Source: Amanita rubescens
Taxonomy: Eukaryota > Basidiomycota > Agaricomycetes > Agaricales > Amanitaceae
Direction: 5' to 3'
NCBI GenBank assembly: GCA_015039365.1
Contig: WION01000485.1
Location: 1-39,781 of the forward strand
Length of the DNA: 39,781 nucleotides
The notes beneath the pieces were generated by a model. That model saw only the letters and a list, made by a program, of their open reading frames with translations, made no database searches and was not told where the DNA came from. Made by a program: the position numbers and the translations under genes. Shown in pieces: positions 1-9,034 of this stretch. Within the stretch, counting starts at the first letter, position 1. Each line of letters starts with the position of its first letter.

Positions 1-1167
1 GCTATTGTCACTTCCTCCCTTATCAGACACAGCTATAGCCCTTACAGGTTCAGCTTCTTCAGGCTCGAGCCCTTGTTCAGGGTGAGTCTGAGCAATATGA
101 GCCTGGGGTTCAAATCGTGTTTCACGTTTGAACGGGAGAGTCAGCTTGTGAATGAGAAATGAGGCTGGGTTCCTGGCGTTCAGCGCAGCTAGCAATAGCA
201 GCTTTGTGTTCTTGGTGATCCACTCATTGTAACAGATTTCAGCTTCGTCTCTATCACGTCTGTATCTCTCAAAGTTCAAGAGACCCTTCGTGATACCATG
301 TAGGATCTCATTGCGTTTTAACACAACTAGGACCTCTAATTCTTGAGGTCCCACTAGGGCCGCTAGCTTAGCGTCAATAGCGTCCAACATCAGCTCGTCT
401 TGCGTTACTGGCAAGACGGAGTTGTGTTGCTGTCCTTGATCCGACCGGGCGTCATCATACTCCTGTTCCTGGGAGTATGCTGGTTCTTTACCCTTGGCTT
501 CGTGAGGCAGTGGGCAGTAGCGTAACGGCGTATATTCATCATTTCTGATGCAGCCTCGAGAGGTCATAGAAGCTCTTGAGGAACTTCTAGAGCAAGAGCT
601 TTCTCTCTCAGCAAGACGAGCTAATGGCTTAGCGACATCGAATCTGAGGATATTCATCATATCCTCTCGTTGGTTAATAAGACGGTTGTTCATCCCATCT
701 TGTTTATCTAGTATCTGTTTAAATAATGCCGTCATGGCAATCAACTCGTGACTCATAGGTTCAGCCAGAGCCTCAGAAGCTTGACGGACTGTGTGAGATG
801 CTTGAGACGTCTCTAGGAGCATCTCTGTGTATGGGATCTTATTTGGCGAGGCTAGGGCTGCAACCTCACGTTCCTTGTCTAACTCTTGCTGAGGGTTGAC
901 TTCGTCTCGAGCTAGGACTCCTTCAGCTGCAACAGACTGCAACCACCCACTTAGTTCTATTGCAGAGACAGCTTGTTGAGGAACGGCGGGAGTTAGAGGC
1001 ATTTCGATAGCCTCAAATGGGGAATAGACCGGGCTATTAGATGCCGGCCTGGAAGTGTGGGCTATAGGCCTGCCCTTGCTCACTCCCTTACTGGAGACTG
1101 TCGTCATTTCTTTGCGGATGTGGGGTTTCCTGCCAGCCGTGCTTGTGAACATAGCGGATGGCAGCAA
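1..1167 (-). pseudogene. Downstream part of a split gag-like ORF (older element, 'El0'), open at left edge
   Basis: Read on the minus strand, this stretch has no stop codon from 1167 to base 1, about 389 codons, and runs off the window. It continues in frame from the segment at 8488-8171 once El1 and one copy of the GTATC duplication are removed. The shared TAC codon lies inside the duplication. The protein is Ser/Pro-rich at first. It then has a likely helical stretch with an MSHELIAMTALFKQ motif, then acidic and charged segments. No zinc knuckle or protease is reached before the edge. The composition and the LTR-like repeat just upstream at 8560-8795 suggest a retrotransposon gag; that is inference. 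A host gene of unknown function is the alternative. Confidence 0.6.
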
Positions 1168-1172
1168 GTATC

Positions 1173-1602
1173 TGTTACAAACGTACGTCATGGCCTATCT
1201 TTTTTTATCTTATCATCTATGTCATCCCTTCTACGTCATTGATTGCATATGTGTTCCTTCTGGAACATTCATCGTTTATCATATGCTATTCTATTTTATC
1301 ACATGCATGTCGATTATCACATGTAAACCATTCCATTATCACATGCAGCTGTTTCATTATCACATGCATTCCTACTTACTATATTTGCATATATACCTTG
1401 TACTATATAAACTACGCAAATATATGACTAGACCTCAGTCTAGTTTTAACAGTCAAAATCTGTCTCGTTATCATCTAAGCTCCCTTGAGGACTTATCCGA
1501 TAATACTCTTATCTGTTTGAACGTTCTTAAGTGCCGGAACTCCCTTGAGGAACCTACGGTACCTGATAGGCTTGACTTATCAGTGGACGAACAAACATAA
1601 CA
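1173..1602 (+). repeat. 5' LTR of El1 (430 bp)
   Basis: Begins TGTTACAAACG and ends AAACATAACA. It contains several TTATCACATGCA-type direct repeats. One 40-bp repeat block is present here but absent from the 3' LTR, which explains the 430 versus 390 bp lengths. Apart from that indel, the two LTRs differ at five positions, each a CpG transition. Long open frames inside the LTR are by-products of its composition and recur in every LTR copy. Confidence 0.95.
1404..1448 (+). promoter_or_regulatory. LTR core promoter: TATA box and putative mRNA 5' end / self-primer
   Basis: TATATAA lies at 1404-1410. The 12-mer AGTCTAGTTTTA at 1437-1448 begins 33 nt downstream, where a Pol II transcript would be expected to start. 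It is the exact reverse complement of the 12 bases after the LTR (1604-1615). The start of the 12-mer also forms a hairpin with the preceding bases, ACTAGAC-CTCA-GTCTAGT. The 12-mer is kept in every LTR copy here, including the diverged old LTR (25469-25480). The transcription start itself is inferred. Confidence 0.6.
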
Positions 1603-1603
1603 A

Positions 1604-1615
1604 TAAAACTAGACT
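1604..1615 (+). promoter_or_regulatory. Primer-binding site of El1, self-complementary type
   Basis: TAAAACTAGACT starts one base after the LTR end. It does not begin TGG, as tRNA 3'-end binding sites do. It pairs perfectly over 12 bases with the LTR segment 1437-1448. In the Tf1/sushi group of fungal Ty3 elements the mRNA 5' end folds back onto the PBS and is cleaved to make the minus-strand primer. The arrangement here matches that scheme. Confidence 0.65.
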
Positions 1616-1660
1616 CCTCTCCAAGCACGACAGCTTTAACGCTCTCACCTCCCATCATTC

Positions 1661-1939
1661 ATGATTGCTCCATGACAATCTAAAAGTACCCCTCCGAATA
1701 ACGCCAAAAGAAACCCCGTTGATAATCGCTATTATCTCCACGAACATTCCGTTCATTGGGATAAACGAGAAAACGGTTGGTGTTACACCGCCTCAGGAAA
1801 ACCCATGCCAGGACATCAGTTTTGGATCAAGCAAAAACTCGGAAGACCACCGAATCAATCCTTCGCATTCGAAGGAGGATTATACCTAAACAAATGAAAG
1901 CTTGATTTTGACCAAAAGGATAGACATTGGTATGCCACT
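1661..1939 (+). pseudogene. Gag N-terminal fragment of El1
   Basis: The frame from ATG 1661 corresponds to the gag N-terminus of El2 (16934 onward) and shares the motif NRYYL near residue 20. It carries TGA stops at 1673-1675 and 1895-1897. In both places El2 has CGA (16946-16948 and 17168-17170), so the stops arose by C to T change at CpG. The frame is cut at 1940, where the foldback element begins, at a point matching El2 position about 17208. The remaining gag, including its zinc knuckle, is lost. Confidence 0.8.
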
Positions 1940-4415
1940 CACCTGATCAGCCCATCAAAACCCTCTTATTAGACAGGGAGGTCGTGATAGCCTCCTTTTT
2001 TAGTAAGAGGGTGAAAATGGCTTAATAGGCTTGGGTGAATAAAAGTACCAAATAAAAGACTTGGAATTGTGCTAAGTCCACTTTCCCACACCTAAAAATG
2101 AAACTTATTACCATTTCTGGAAGGTGGGGGATTTTTACACATGTTATGACATGGGAAAAGGGCATAATTGCCTTATTTGGTAAGATAGCCAGGGTCAAAT
2201 TTCCTAAAAAGGAAAGTAAATTATAAATTCACCAGATGCCATATAAGGCAAAAAAATGTATGTCAGGGTCGAATTTCCTAAAAGGAAATGATGATGTAAT
2301 CTCAGGGTCAATCAATTGTGTAGCCTAGGTCAGTGGCTTTCTAAATGCGGTTGTATGACAGTGTTTGGTGTTGATTTCATTGAGATATCCACTGATTGAT
2401 TTTCAGGGTCGAATTTCCTAAAAAGGAAATGATGACATAATCTCAGGGTCAATAAATTGTGTAGCCTTGGTCAGTGGCTTTCTAAATGTGGTTGTATGAC
2501 AATATTTGACGATGATTTCATTGAGATATTCACCAATTGTTTTTCAGGGTCAAATTTCTAAAAAAGGAAATTGATAATGTAATGTGGCACTTTAGGATCC
2601 AGTGGCGCATTTCCAAAAATGGAAATAGCACCCTTCGGACTTGCCATTTTGGGACATATCTGCTCACTGTTGGTGATGATGAGCAGAAAGAAATTGCAAT
2701 ATCTCCCTTAATACTGAATGTTTTTGTGGCTCGTTTCTTGGAACATATTCCTTATATGTATATGCACCTATCCACTATGTTAGAATGTAAAAAATGCGAC
2801 TGGTTTATGTCAGAATGCAACATGTCTTGCTCACTGTTGTCAACAGTGAGGAGAAAGAAATGACAATATCTCCACCAATACTGGTTATTTGTGTGGCGCT
2901 TTTTTTGGGATGTCCCCATTAGGGCATATAGAAAGGTAGTTGGCATGTTAGAATGCAAATTCTATGCACCAATCATGCCAAAATGAAATTGGTGTGCTCA
3001 CTGTCTGCCATGATGAGCAGCCATATCTCCACCAAAACAAGATCTCCCTGTGGCGCTTTTTTTGATTTGCAATCACATATAACAAAGATAAACATTGGGA
3101 GGGTCTCAACAGAGGATCCTTAGGCAAGATTGAGTGGAATGTCCCATTCTTCCTGACATGTCAAGTTGTCAGCCACTGTTTCTGTATCATGTTCAGACTT
3201 TTATCATGAAACTTAAAATTACACATTAATCAGCAGGGAACTGTGCTTCCAGACACCCTGAATGACACTCTGTTATCATAGGAAATCCAGATCTAAAAAG
3301 GTGCCACAGAAAGATCTTGTTTTGGTGGAGATATGGCTGCTCATCATGGCAGACAATGAGCACACCAATTTCATTTTGGCATGATTGGTGCATAGAATTT
3401 GCATTCTAACATGCCAACTACCTTTCTATATGCCTAATGGGGACATCCCAAAAAAAGCGCCACACAAATAACCAGTATTGGTGGAGATATTGTCATTTCT
3501 TTCTCCTCACTGTTGACAACAGTGAGCAAGACATGTTGCATTCTGACATAAACCAGTCGCATTTTTTACATTCTAACATAGTGGATAGGTGCATATACAT
3601 ATAAGGAATATGTTCCAAGAAACGAGCCACAAAAACATTCAGTATTAAGGGAGATATTGCAATTTCTTTCTGCTCATCATCACCAACAGTGAGCAGATAT
3701 GTCCCAAAATGGCAAGTCCGAAGGGTGCTATTTCCATTTTTGGAAATGCGCCACTGGATCCTAAAGTGCACATTACATTATCAATTTCCTTTTTTAGAAA
3801 TTTGACCCTGAAAAACAATTGGTGAATATCTCAATGAAATCATCGTCAAATATTGTCATACAACCACATTTAGAAAGCCACTGACCAAGGCTACACAATT
3901 TATTGACCCTGAGATTATGTCATCATTTCCTTTTTAGGAAATTCGACCCTGAAAATCAATCAGTGGATATCTCAATGAAATCAACACCAAACACTGTCAT
4001 ACAACCGCATTTAGAAAGCCACTGACCAAGGCTACACAATTGATTGACCCTGAGATTACATCATCATTTCCTTTTAGGAAATTCGACCCTGACATACATT
4101 TTTTTGCCTTATATGGCATCTGGTGAATTTATAATTTACTTTCCTTTTTAGGAAATTTGACCCTGGCTATCTTACCAAATAAGGCAATTATGCCCTTTTC
4201 CCATGTCATAACATGTGTAAAAATCCCCCACCTTCCAGAAATGGTAATAAGTTTCATTTTTAGGTGTGGGAAAGTGGACTTAGCACAATTCCAAGTCTTT
4301 TATTTGGTACTTTTATTCACCCAAGCCTATTAAGCCATTTTCACCCTCTTACTAAAAAAGGAGGCTATCACGACCTCCCTGTCTAATAAGAGGGTTTTGA
4401 TGGGCTGATCAGGTG
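1940..4415. mobile_element. Foldback (long-TIR) element inside El1
   Basis: The two ends are inverted copies of each other over about 1.12 kb: left arm 1940 to about 3065, right arm about 3290 to 4415. A unique spacer of roughly 225 bp lies between them. Outer positions pair with a constant sum of 6355, so there are no indels there; a 2-base drift appears near the centre. Terminal bases are CACCTGATCAGCCC and its complement. Each arm holds a tandem repeat of about 139 bp (2264-2401, 2402-2540), and a CAGGGTC-AATTTCC-AAAAGGAAA motif recurs in it. No transposase is seen; the ORFs in the arms mirror each other. No target duplication is visible, and El1 sequence corresponding to El2 17209-21138 is missing across the insertion. 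Superfamily not recognised. Confidence 0.85.
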
Positions 4416-5575
4416 AACAAATGAAGGTTAATACACATCCGATCACACCGGGTTTGATACCTATTGAATCCCACGCCACACGCCCATTCGAACAAGTTTC
4501 TATGGACTTCATCACAGATCTGCCAATTATCAACAGTTTTGATTCTGTTTTGACCGTGGTCGATCAAGGCTTAACAAAGGGCGTAATATTCATACCATGC
4601 AAAAAATCTTTTACCGCTATGGATACCGCCAATTCCTACATTAACAACGTTTACAAACGTTATGGGTTACCGACAACCCTCATTTCTGATAGAGGTCCAC
4701 AGTTTACCTCCAAAGTTTTCGAAGAAATCTGCAAAATCTTCGGAATTAATCATAGGAAGTCGACCGCCTTTCATCCGCAAACTGATGGAGAATCAGAACG
4801 ACTCAATCAGGAACTAGAAACCTACCTCCGATTATACTGTGTTGATCATCCGAAACAATGGGAAGATCACCTGCCATTAGCAGAATTCGCGCACAATCAA
4901 CGGATACACCAATCTACCAAGATGACCCCGTTTGAAATTATGTTTGGAATAGAACCTGTGGCTATCCCCACAGCATTCCCGCAAATCAATGTACCCGCCG
5001 CTGAAGACCGCTTTAAGGTCTTAACACAAATACGAGACGAAGCTCTCGTTGCACACGAATTAGCCAGACAGCTAATGACGCAACGTGTCAAAGGGAAATC
5101 TCCCACCTTTAAAGAAGGAGACCTGGTATGGCTAGACTCACGAAACCTGAAAACAGGACAAATAAGAAAATTCTCGCCTAGACGAGAAGGACCATTCAAG
5201 ATCGAGAAGATCTTAGGACCTGTCACCGTTAAACTTGAACTTCCCCCAAGATGGAAGATTCACCCCGTGTTTCACGTCTCACTCTTAACTCCTTATCATG
5301 AAAACGAAACACACGGTCCAAACTTTACACGACCTACCCCGGACCTTATAGACAACAAAGAAGAATACGAAATCGAGACAATTGTCTCGCACCAAAGAAA
5401 AGGAAACCAATGGCAATTTTTAGTCAAATGGAAAGGTTATCTGACATCTGACAATTCATGGGAAACCAAGGAAAACTTAGAACACTCCGAGGAGACCTTA
5501 AACAAATATAAGGAACAACATGGAATCACAGCAATCATCCCCACTACTCGTAAACAACGAAAACGCCGCTCTTGA
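4416..5575 (+). pseudogene. Integrase-chromodomain remnant of El1 pol
   Basis: About 386 codons are open, but the real N-terminus is missing (RT, RNase H and the integrase HHCC zinc finger), so the ATG at 4421 is only an internal Met. Visible parts are the integrase core Asp in MDFITDLP, the second Asp in LISDRGPQFTS and the Glu in DGESERLNQE. After these come a GPF motif (REGPFKI) and a C-terminal chromodomain with FLVKWKGY and a Trp in SWETKENL. Chromodomains of fungal Ty3 elements are known to target integration to heterochromatin. The DDE triad is complete. The final 56 bases overlap the start of the extra ORF in a different frame. Confidence 0.9.
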
Positions 5576-7723
5576 AACCATGTCCTTCCCCATTAATACT
5601 CCCTTTGCCGCTGATACCCCAGCCGCTTCAACAGTCGTCGAGGAAACCGTCCCTCCAACCCCTTCTAGAGAGGAATCACCTGCACCATTGCCAATTCCTC
5701 CTCCCATCTGTATGTTGCCTTACACATCCATCACTACGGAATGGTTCCCTATAATTCCTTCTGATGAGGAATTCATACCATGAGATGAAGATACCTCATC
5801 TTCTGATTCATCTTATGCCTTCCCACCATCAAATGCTTCTACGATAGAAGAGCTAATGCGAAGCATTACAGATATGGGGAACGCAATTCTCCCTGACACC
5901 CCTGTGCCACCCGAAATGCAGGAAATGGTAGCTCAAGTATTCGCAACCAGAGATCAACTGGTTATCACCTATGCACGTGGACCACGTCCCGACACTACCG
6001 CTGACGATATCCGGATCATGCGAGAAGGATTACTTATGTTCAATACCACCGCCTTTACCATGGGGATTCCCCCCATCGACAAAGAACTTGTCAACAACTA
6101 CCTTGAAAGAGCAAGAACCATCGCCGCCATGCCGCTACAGCCGCCGCCATTTCTGCCGCCGCTAATGCTGTTGCCGCCGAACTCGACATTGTCACTGCTA
6201 ACACCATTGCCGATGACGAGATTAATGAAAGACTCGTCAACCCCATCTCGATCCCTATCGTCTTCCCAGAAGACACCCCGTCACCAAGGCCCCTCTATAC
6301 TCCATTAGATTTAATGAGGGAAACCCACGCTCGATCTACAAGCCCGACGCCTAGACTCCCTGCTGAAGGACCTATTCCTAGGTTCTTAATTCAACACACC
6401 TCTACCCTTGACGATAACTTCAATGTGCCTGCACCCAACATTCCCACCATAGACGTCATCTTGACGCATTACGTCATCCCTTCCTTCGTCGATTCAATAA
6501 TTCGACGAGCCTTTTACCGAATCTGGACGCTATTTATGTCTTGGACTTTCGCCAACAACTATCTGTTCATCTTGAATAGATATGTTCGCCCCGATCTGAT
6601 GGCCCTCGTGAACGTTATCATTAATCTTACCCGCCGGTTCCGAGAACTGCATCGTAACCGCTGGATCACCCTGATGATCTGGAACAATATCCATTGGTTC
6701 TGTGATCTACGAGGAGATGTATACCTCGAAGAAGCAGTCCGTCTTACCACTGCTGGACATCGACACCACTTCATCCAACCAATGCGACAACCCGCCTTAG
6801 ACACTGGAATGGCCTGGATGCACAGACGCCCCGTATTTCCCCGCACTCCTGTCATCACTACCCTCGAACATATTCGACAACTTAACGACCGTCTCAACCC
6901 AATGATGACTCCCGACGGTTGGGACACAACCATACTACGACAACTGCAAACGACGATTAACAATCTCGTATGGAGACACGATCGTAACCCTCACAGACCC
7001 AATAATAGCAATGAATACCAAGATGCCGCTGTCATCGCACTTCAGACAGGACATACCATTGAAGGACGTGATGTCCCTATCCCTGAAAACCCAGTCCGCT
7101 GCACTATTTTCCACCTCCACGGACCCAATCCAAGCGCTGAACGATTGGTGTCATTCGAATCAAATAACTTAGCCTTCGACGGAGAAGATGTTCCTGAAAC
7201 TCAAGGCTGTTACATGTGCGGAGGTCCGCATCACACTACCGAACACCATAGGCGACAAGAAATACGCTGAGGCCCAATGCATGAAGAGACCCCTCCTCCC
7301 ACTTATCCCGATGCTATAACGCAACCACACCCCACACCATTCGAACGAATTCCTGAACAACGAATTACTACTGCGTTGCCCGCTACTACTATTGATTCCG
7401 CCCAACTTGAACAAGGCGAACCTTCCCCACTTATCGAAAGAAGACGATGAGGAACAAATACTCGCCCTCCGGGCAACCGCTTCACTACTACTACTACTGG
7501 ACCTCCACCATCACGACGAAACCTTGGAAACCGCCAAGGCCAATCCACACGAGGACAGTCAACACCACCCGTCGCCACTATCACTGCCTCGAATACACGA
7601 GAAGAGTGACCGACTCTTCAAGAACGACTTACTGACAACCGCCACCACCGCTGTCATCCCTGGCAAGGAAATGAAGACTCTTACACCTACAACAGCGATG
7701 CCGAACACAATCGTGATACGTAG
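5520..7723 (+). pseudogene. Extra 3' ORF of El1 in the env position (unknown protein, zinc knuckle)
   Basis: An ATG at 5520 overlaps the end of pol by 56 nt, +1 relative to it, and opens a frame beginning MESQQSSPLLVNN. With the El2 copy as guide it runs to TAG 7721-7723, about 730 codons. El1 has stops at 5781, 7268 and 7607 and a 4-base deletion near 6130. The N-terminus is Pro/Ser/Thr-rich, then an Ala-rich helix follows. A long middle region has Trp/Tyr-rich motifs such as RAFYRIW and FANNYLFILNRYVRP. Near residue 563 lies a CX2CX4HX4H knuckle (CYMCGGPHHTTEHH), followed by a Thr/Pro-rich tail. I see no signal peptide or membrane span, so it is not a typical Env. A second gag-like or nucleic-acid-binding protein is the best guess. 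Confidence 0.75.
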
Positions 7724-7767
7724 TCACAAGTAAATTCAATATTCGGTGAATATTGGACTTTGTATGT

Positions 7768-7777
7768 AGGAAAAGGG
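7768..7777 (+). promoter_or_regulatory. Polypurine tract of El1
   Basis: AGGAAAAGGG ends three bases before the 3' LTR starts at 7781, the expected place for the plus-strand primer of an LTR retrotransposon. The corresponding stretch is deleted from El2. Confidence 0.75.
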
Positions 7778-7780
7778 CTA

Positions 7781-8170
7781 TGTTACAAACGTACATCATG
7801 GCCTATCTTTTTTTATCTTATCATCTATGTCATCCCTTCTACGTCATTGATTGCATATGCGTTCCTTCTGGAACATTCATCGTTTATCATATGCTATTCT
7901 ATTTTATCACATGCAGCTGTTTCATTATCACATGCATTCCTACTTACTATATTTGCGTATATACCTTGTACTATATAAACTACGCAAATATATGACTAGA
8001 CCTCAGTCTAGTTTTAACAGTCAAAATCTGTCTCGTTATCGTCTAAGCTCCCTTGAGGACTTATCCGATAATACTCTTATCTGTTTGAACGTTCTTAAGT
8101 GCCAGAACTCCCTTGAGGAACCTACGGTACCTGATAGGCTTGACTTATCAGTGGACGAACAAACATAACA
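7781..8170 (+). repeat. 3' LTR of El1 (390 bp)
   Basis: TGTTACAAACG to AAACATAACA, followed by the GTATC duplication at 8171-8175. It matches the 5' LTR except for a missing 40-bp repeat block and five single-base differences, all at CpG sites. Confidence 0.95.
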
Positions 8171-8488
8171 GTATCCAGATGTTATCGTTGGTTTACTGAC
8201 AATGCTCGAGTATGATCGAGACAATGGGTTGAAGCCCGCCCTGCCTTCTATGGCAGTAGCCCCTTTCGCAAGCGATGGGGGGCTATGGGATATGTCAATG
8301 GTGGGCCTAGCCGATGTGCTAGTGCTTCTCATTGACATGTGTCGAGTGTCTCTCGGAACGAACAAGCTGGGGACACTCGTGCTTATGGACCTCATCGAAC
8401 CCATAGGCGAGCCATCTCTCAACTGCCTAGTGGATCTCGGGGGCGAGGTGCCAGAGGGGACCTTCTTATGTGGAGGTCCAAATGACAT
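8171..8488 (-). pseudogene. N-terminal part of the split gag-like ORF (El0)
   Basis: The ATG at 8488 opens a minus-strand frame beginning MSFGPPHKKVPSG. It stays open to the TAC codon at 8173-8171, 106 codons in all. Beyond that it runs into the El1 LTR and stops. The segment is rich in Ser, Arg, Pro and Thr, with repeated RSTSTS-like stretches, and looks disordered, as retrotransposon gag N-termini often do. The start lies 71 bp downstream of the proposed LTR end at 8560. With the part at 1167-1 the ORF exceeds 495 codons with no stop. It therefore looks intact when El1 landed in it. Confidence 0.6.
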
Positions 8489-8559
8489 GGTTGATTTTGT
8501 TTATTTCCTTTCAGGAATTGAGGCTAGGCCTCGATACACTCTTTGGAAGTGTAAAAAAG

Positions 8560-8795
8560 TGTAATGGTTATACCATTACAGAATCTCACCACTTGAAATA
8601 CACTGAACCGAATGATATTCGTTGTGTATCAAGTGAAGAGTAAAGTGCTTATCTAAGGTGTTGACACACATACAAGTGCATCACAGTAACATATGGTAAC
8701 AGTCACATAATCTAGACCATACTGGTATCTGTGTAAGTAGTTGTATCTACATAAATAAAGGAGGAATGAAGACAAGGCACAAGTGACCCGTTACA
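8560..8795 (-). repeat. Putative 5' LTR of the older element El0 (236 bp)
   Basis: On the minus strand the repeat starts TGTAACGG and ends CCATTACA, an almost perfect 8-bp terminal inverted repeat of the TG...CA type. It stands directly upstream of the gag-like ORF starting at 8488. Its 3' end holds the near-palindrome TGTAATGGTATAACCATTACA-like segment, and the leader after it can form an ACACTTcCAAAGAGTGT hairpin. The partner LTR would lie left of the window, so neither LTR identity nor the target duplication can be checked here. Confidence 0.5.
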
Positions 8796-8984
8796 CTGCC
8801 CCAATGATTGATTATTTTGTTTGATTTATTCAGCAATGAGTTTTGATTGGAATCACAAGATTTTTGGATTGGTAGGTAGCCAACATGTAGTAATATGTCA
8901 TGTGATTTATTCAGACTTTTTGCTTATGTCATTGTCTCACACCATTCTGATCTTTCCAAAACATGCAAACATTTGGGGCAGTTT
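8796..8984. other. Short stretch between El0 LTR and Copia remnant
   Basis: AT-rich sequence without a recognisable coding frame. It may be the decayed 3' end of the Copia element. The bases CTGCC at 8796-8800 would be the target duplication of El0 if its other LTR, outside the window, is flanked by the same five bases. Confidence 0.3.
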
Positions 8985-9034
8985 TTTTACCCGCTGTAGG
9001 CAACAAAGCCTTTCCCATTTCTGGAGTAGGTAAT

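Larger units (their letters stand above)
1173..8170 (+). mobile_element. El1: Ty3/Gypsy chromovirus copy, internally deleted, with both LTRs
   Basis: This 6998-bp element is bounded by two TGTTAC...ATAACA LTRs (1173-1602 and 7781-8170). A 5-bp target duplication, GTATC, lies at 1168-1172 and 8171-8175. Inside, in order, are a PBS, a gag fragment, a foldback element that replaces about 3.9 kb of gag-pol, integrase with chromodomain, the extra 3' ORF and a polypurine tract. The paralogous copy El2 (16465-25352) shows what is missing: the end of gag, protease, RT and RNase H. El1 cannot encode its own transposition. It disrupted the El0 ORF on the opposite strand. Confidence 0.95.

Noticed and set aside
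1055..1600. 181-codon open frame over the 5' LTR of El1, with similar frames at 7753-7995, 13100-13492 (minus), 16464-16751 and 25019-25270.
   Set aside because: They recur only because the LTR recurs. The frames differ in start and end between copies, and the product is Ile/Tyr/His-rich, reflecting repeated ATCACATGC units.
2537..2863. 108-codon ORF and its twin on the other strand (3493-3771).
   Set aside because: They are the same sequence read in the two arms of the foldback element and stop at arm-internal repeats. There is no homology to a transposase.
1940..4415. Helitron or CACTA assignment for the foldback element.
   Set aside because: Long inverted arms exclude a typical Helitron. 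The ends start CACCT rather than CACTA/CACTG, and there is no 2-3 bp duplication.
6559..6963. Reverse-strand frames of 134 and 142 codons (6559-6963; 23916-24344) conserved in both element copies.
   Set aside because: They lie antisense to the extra ORF, and the conservation follows from the sense strand. There is no independent start context or motif.
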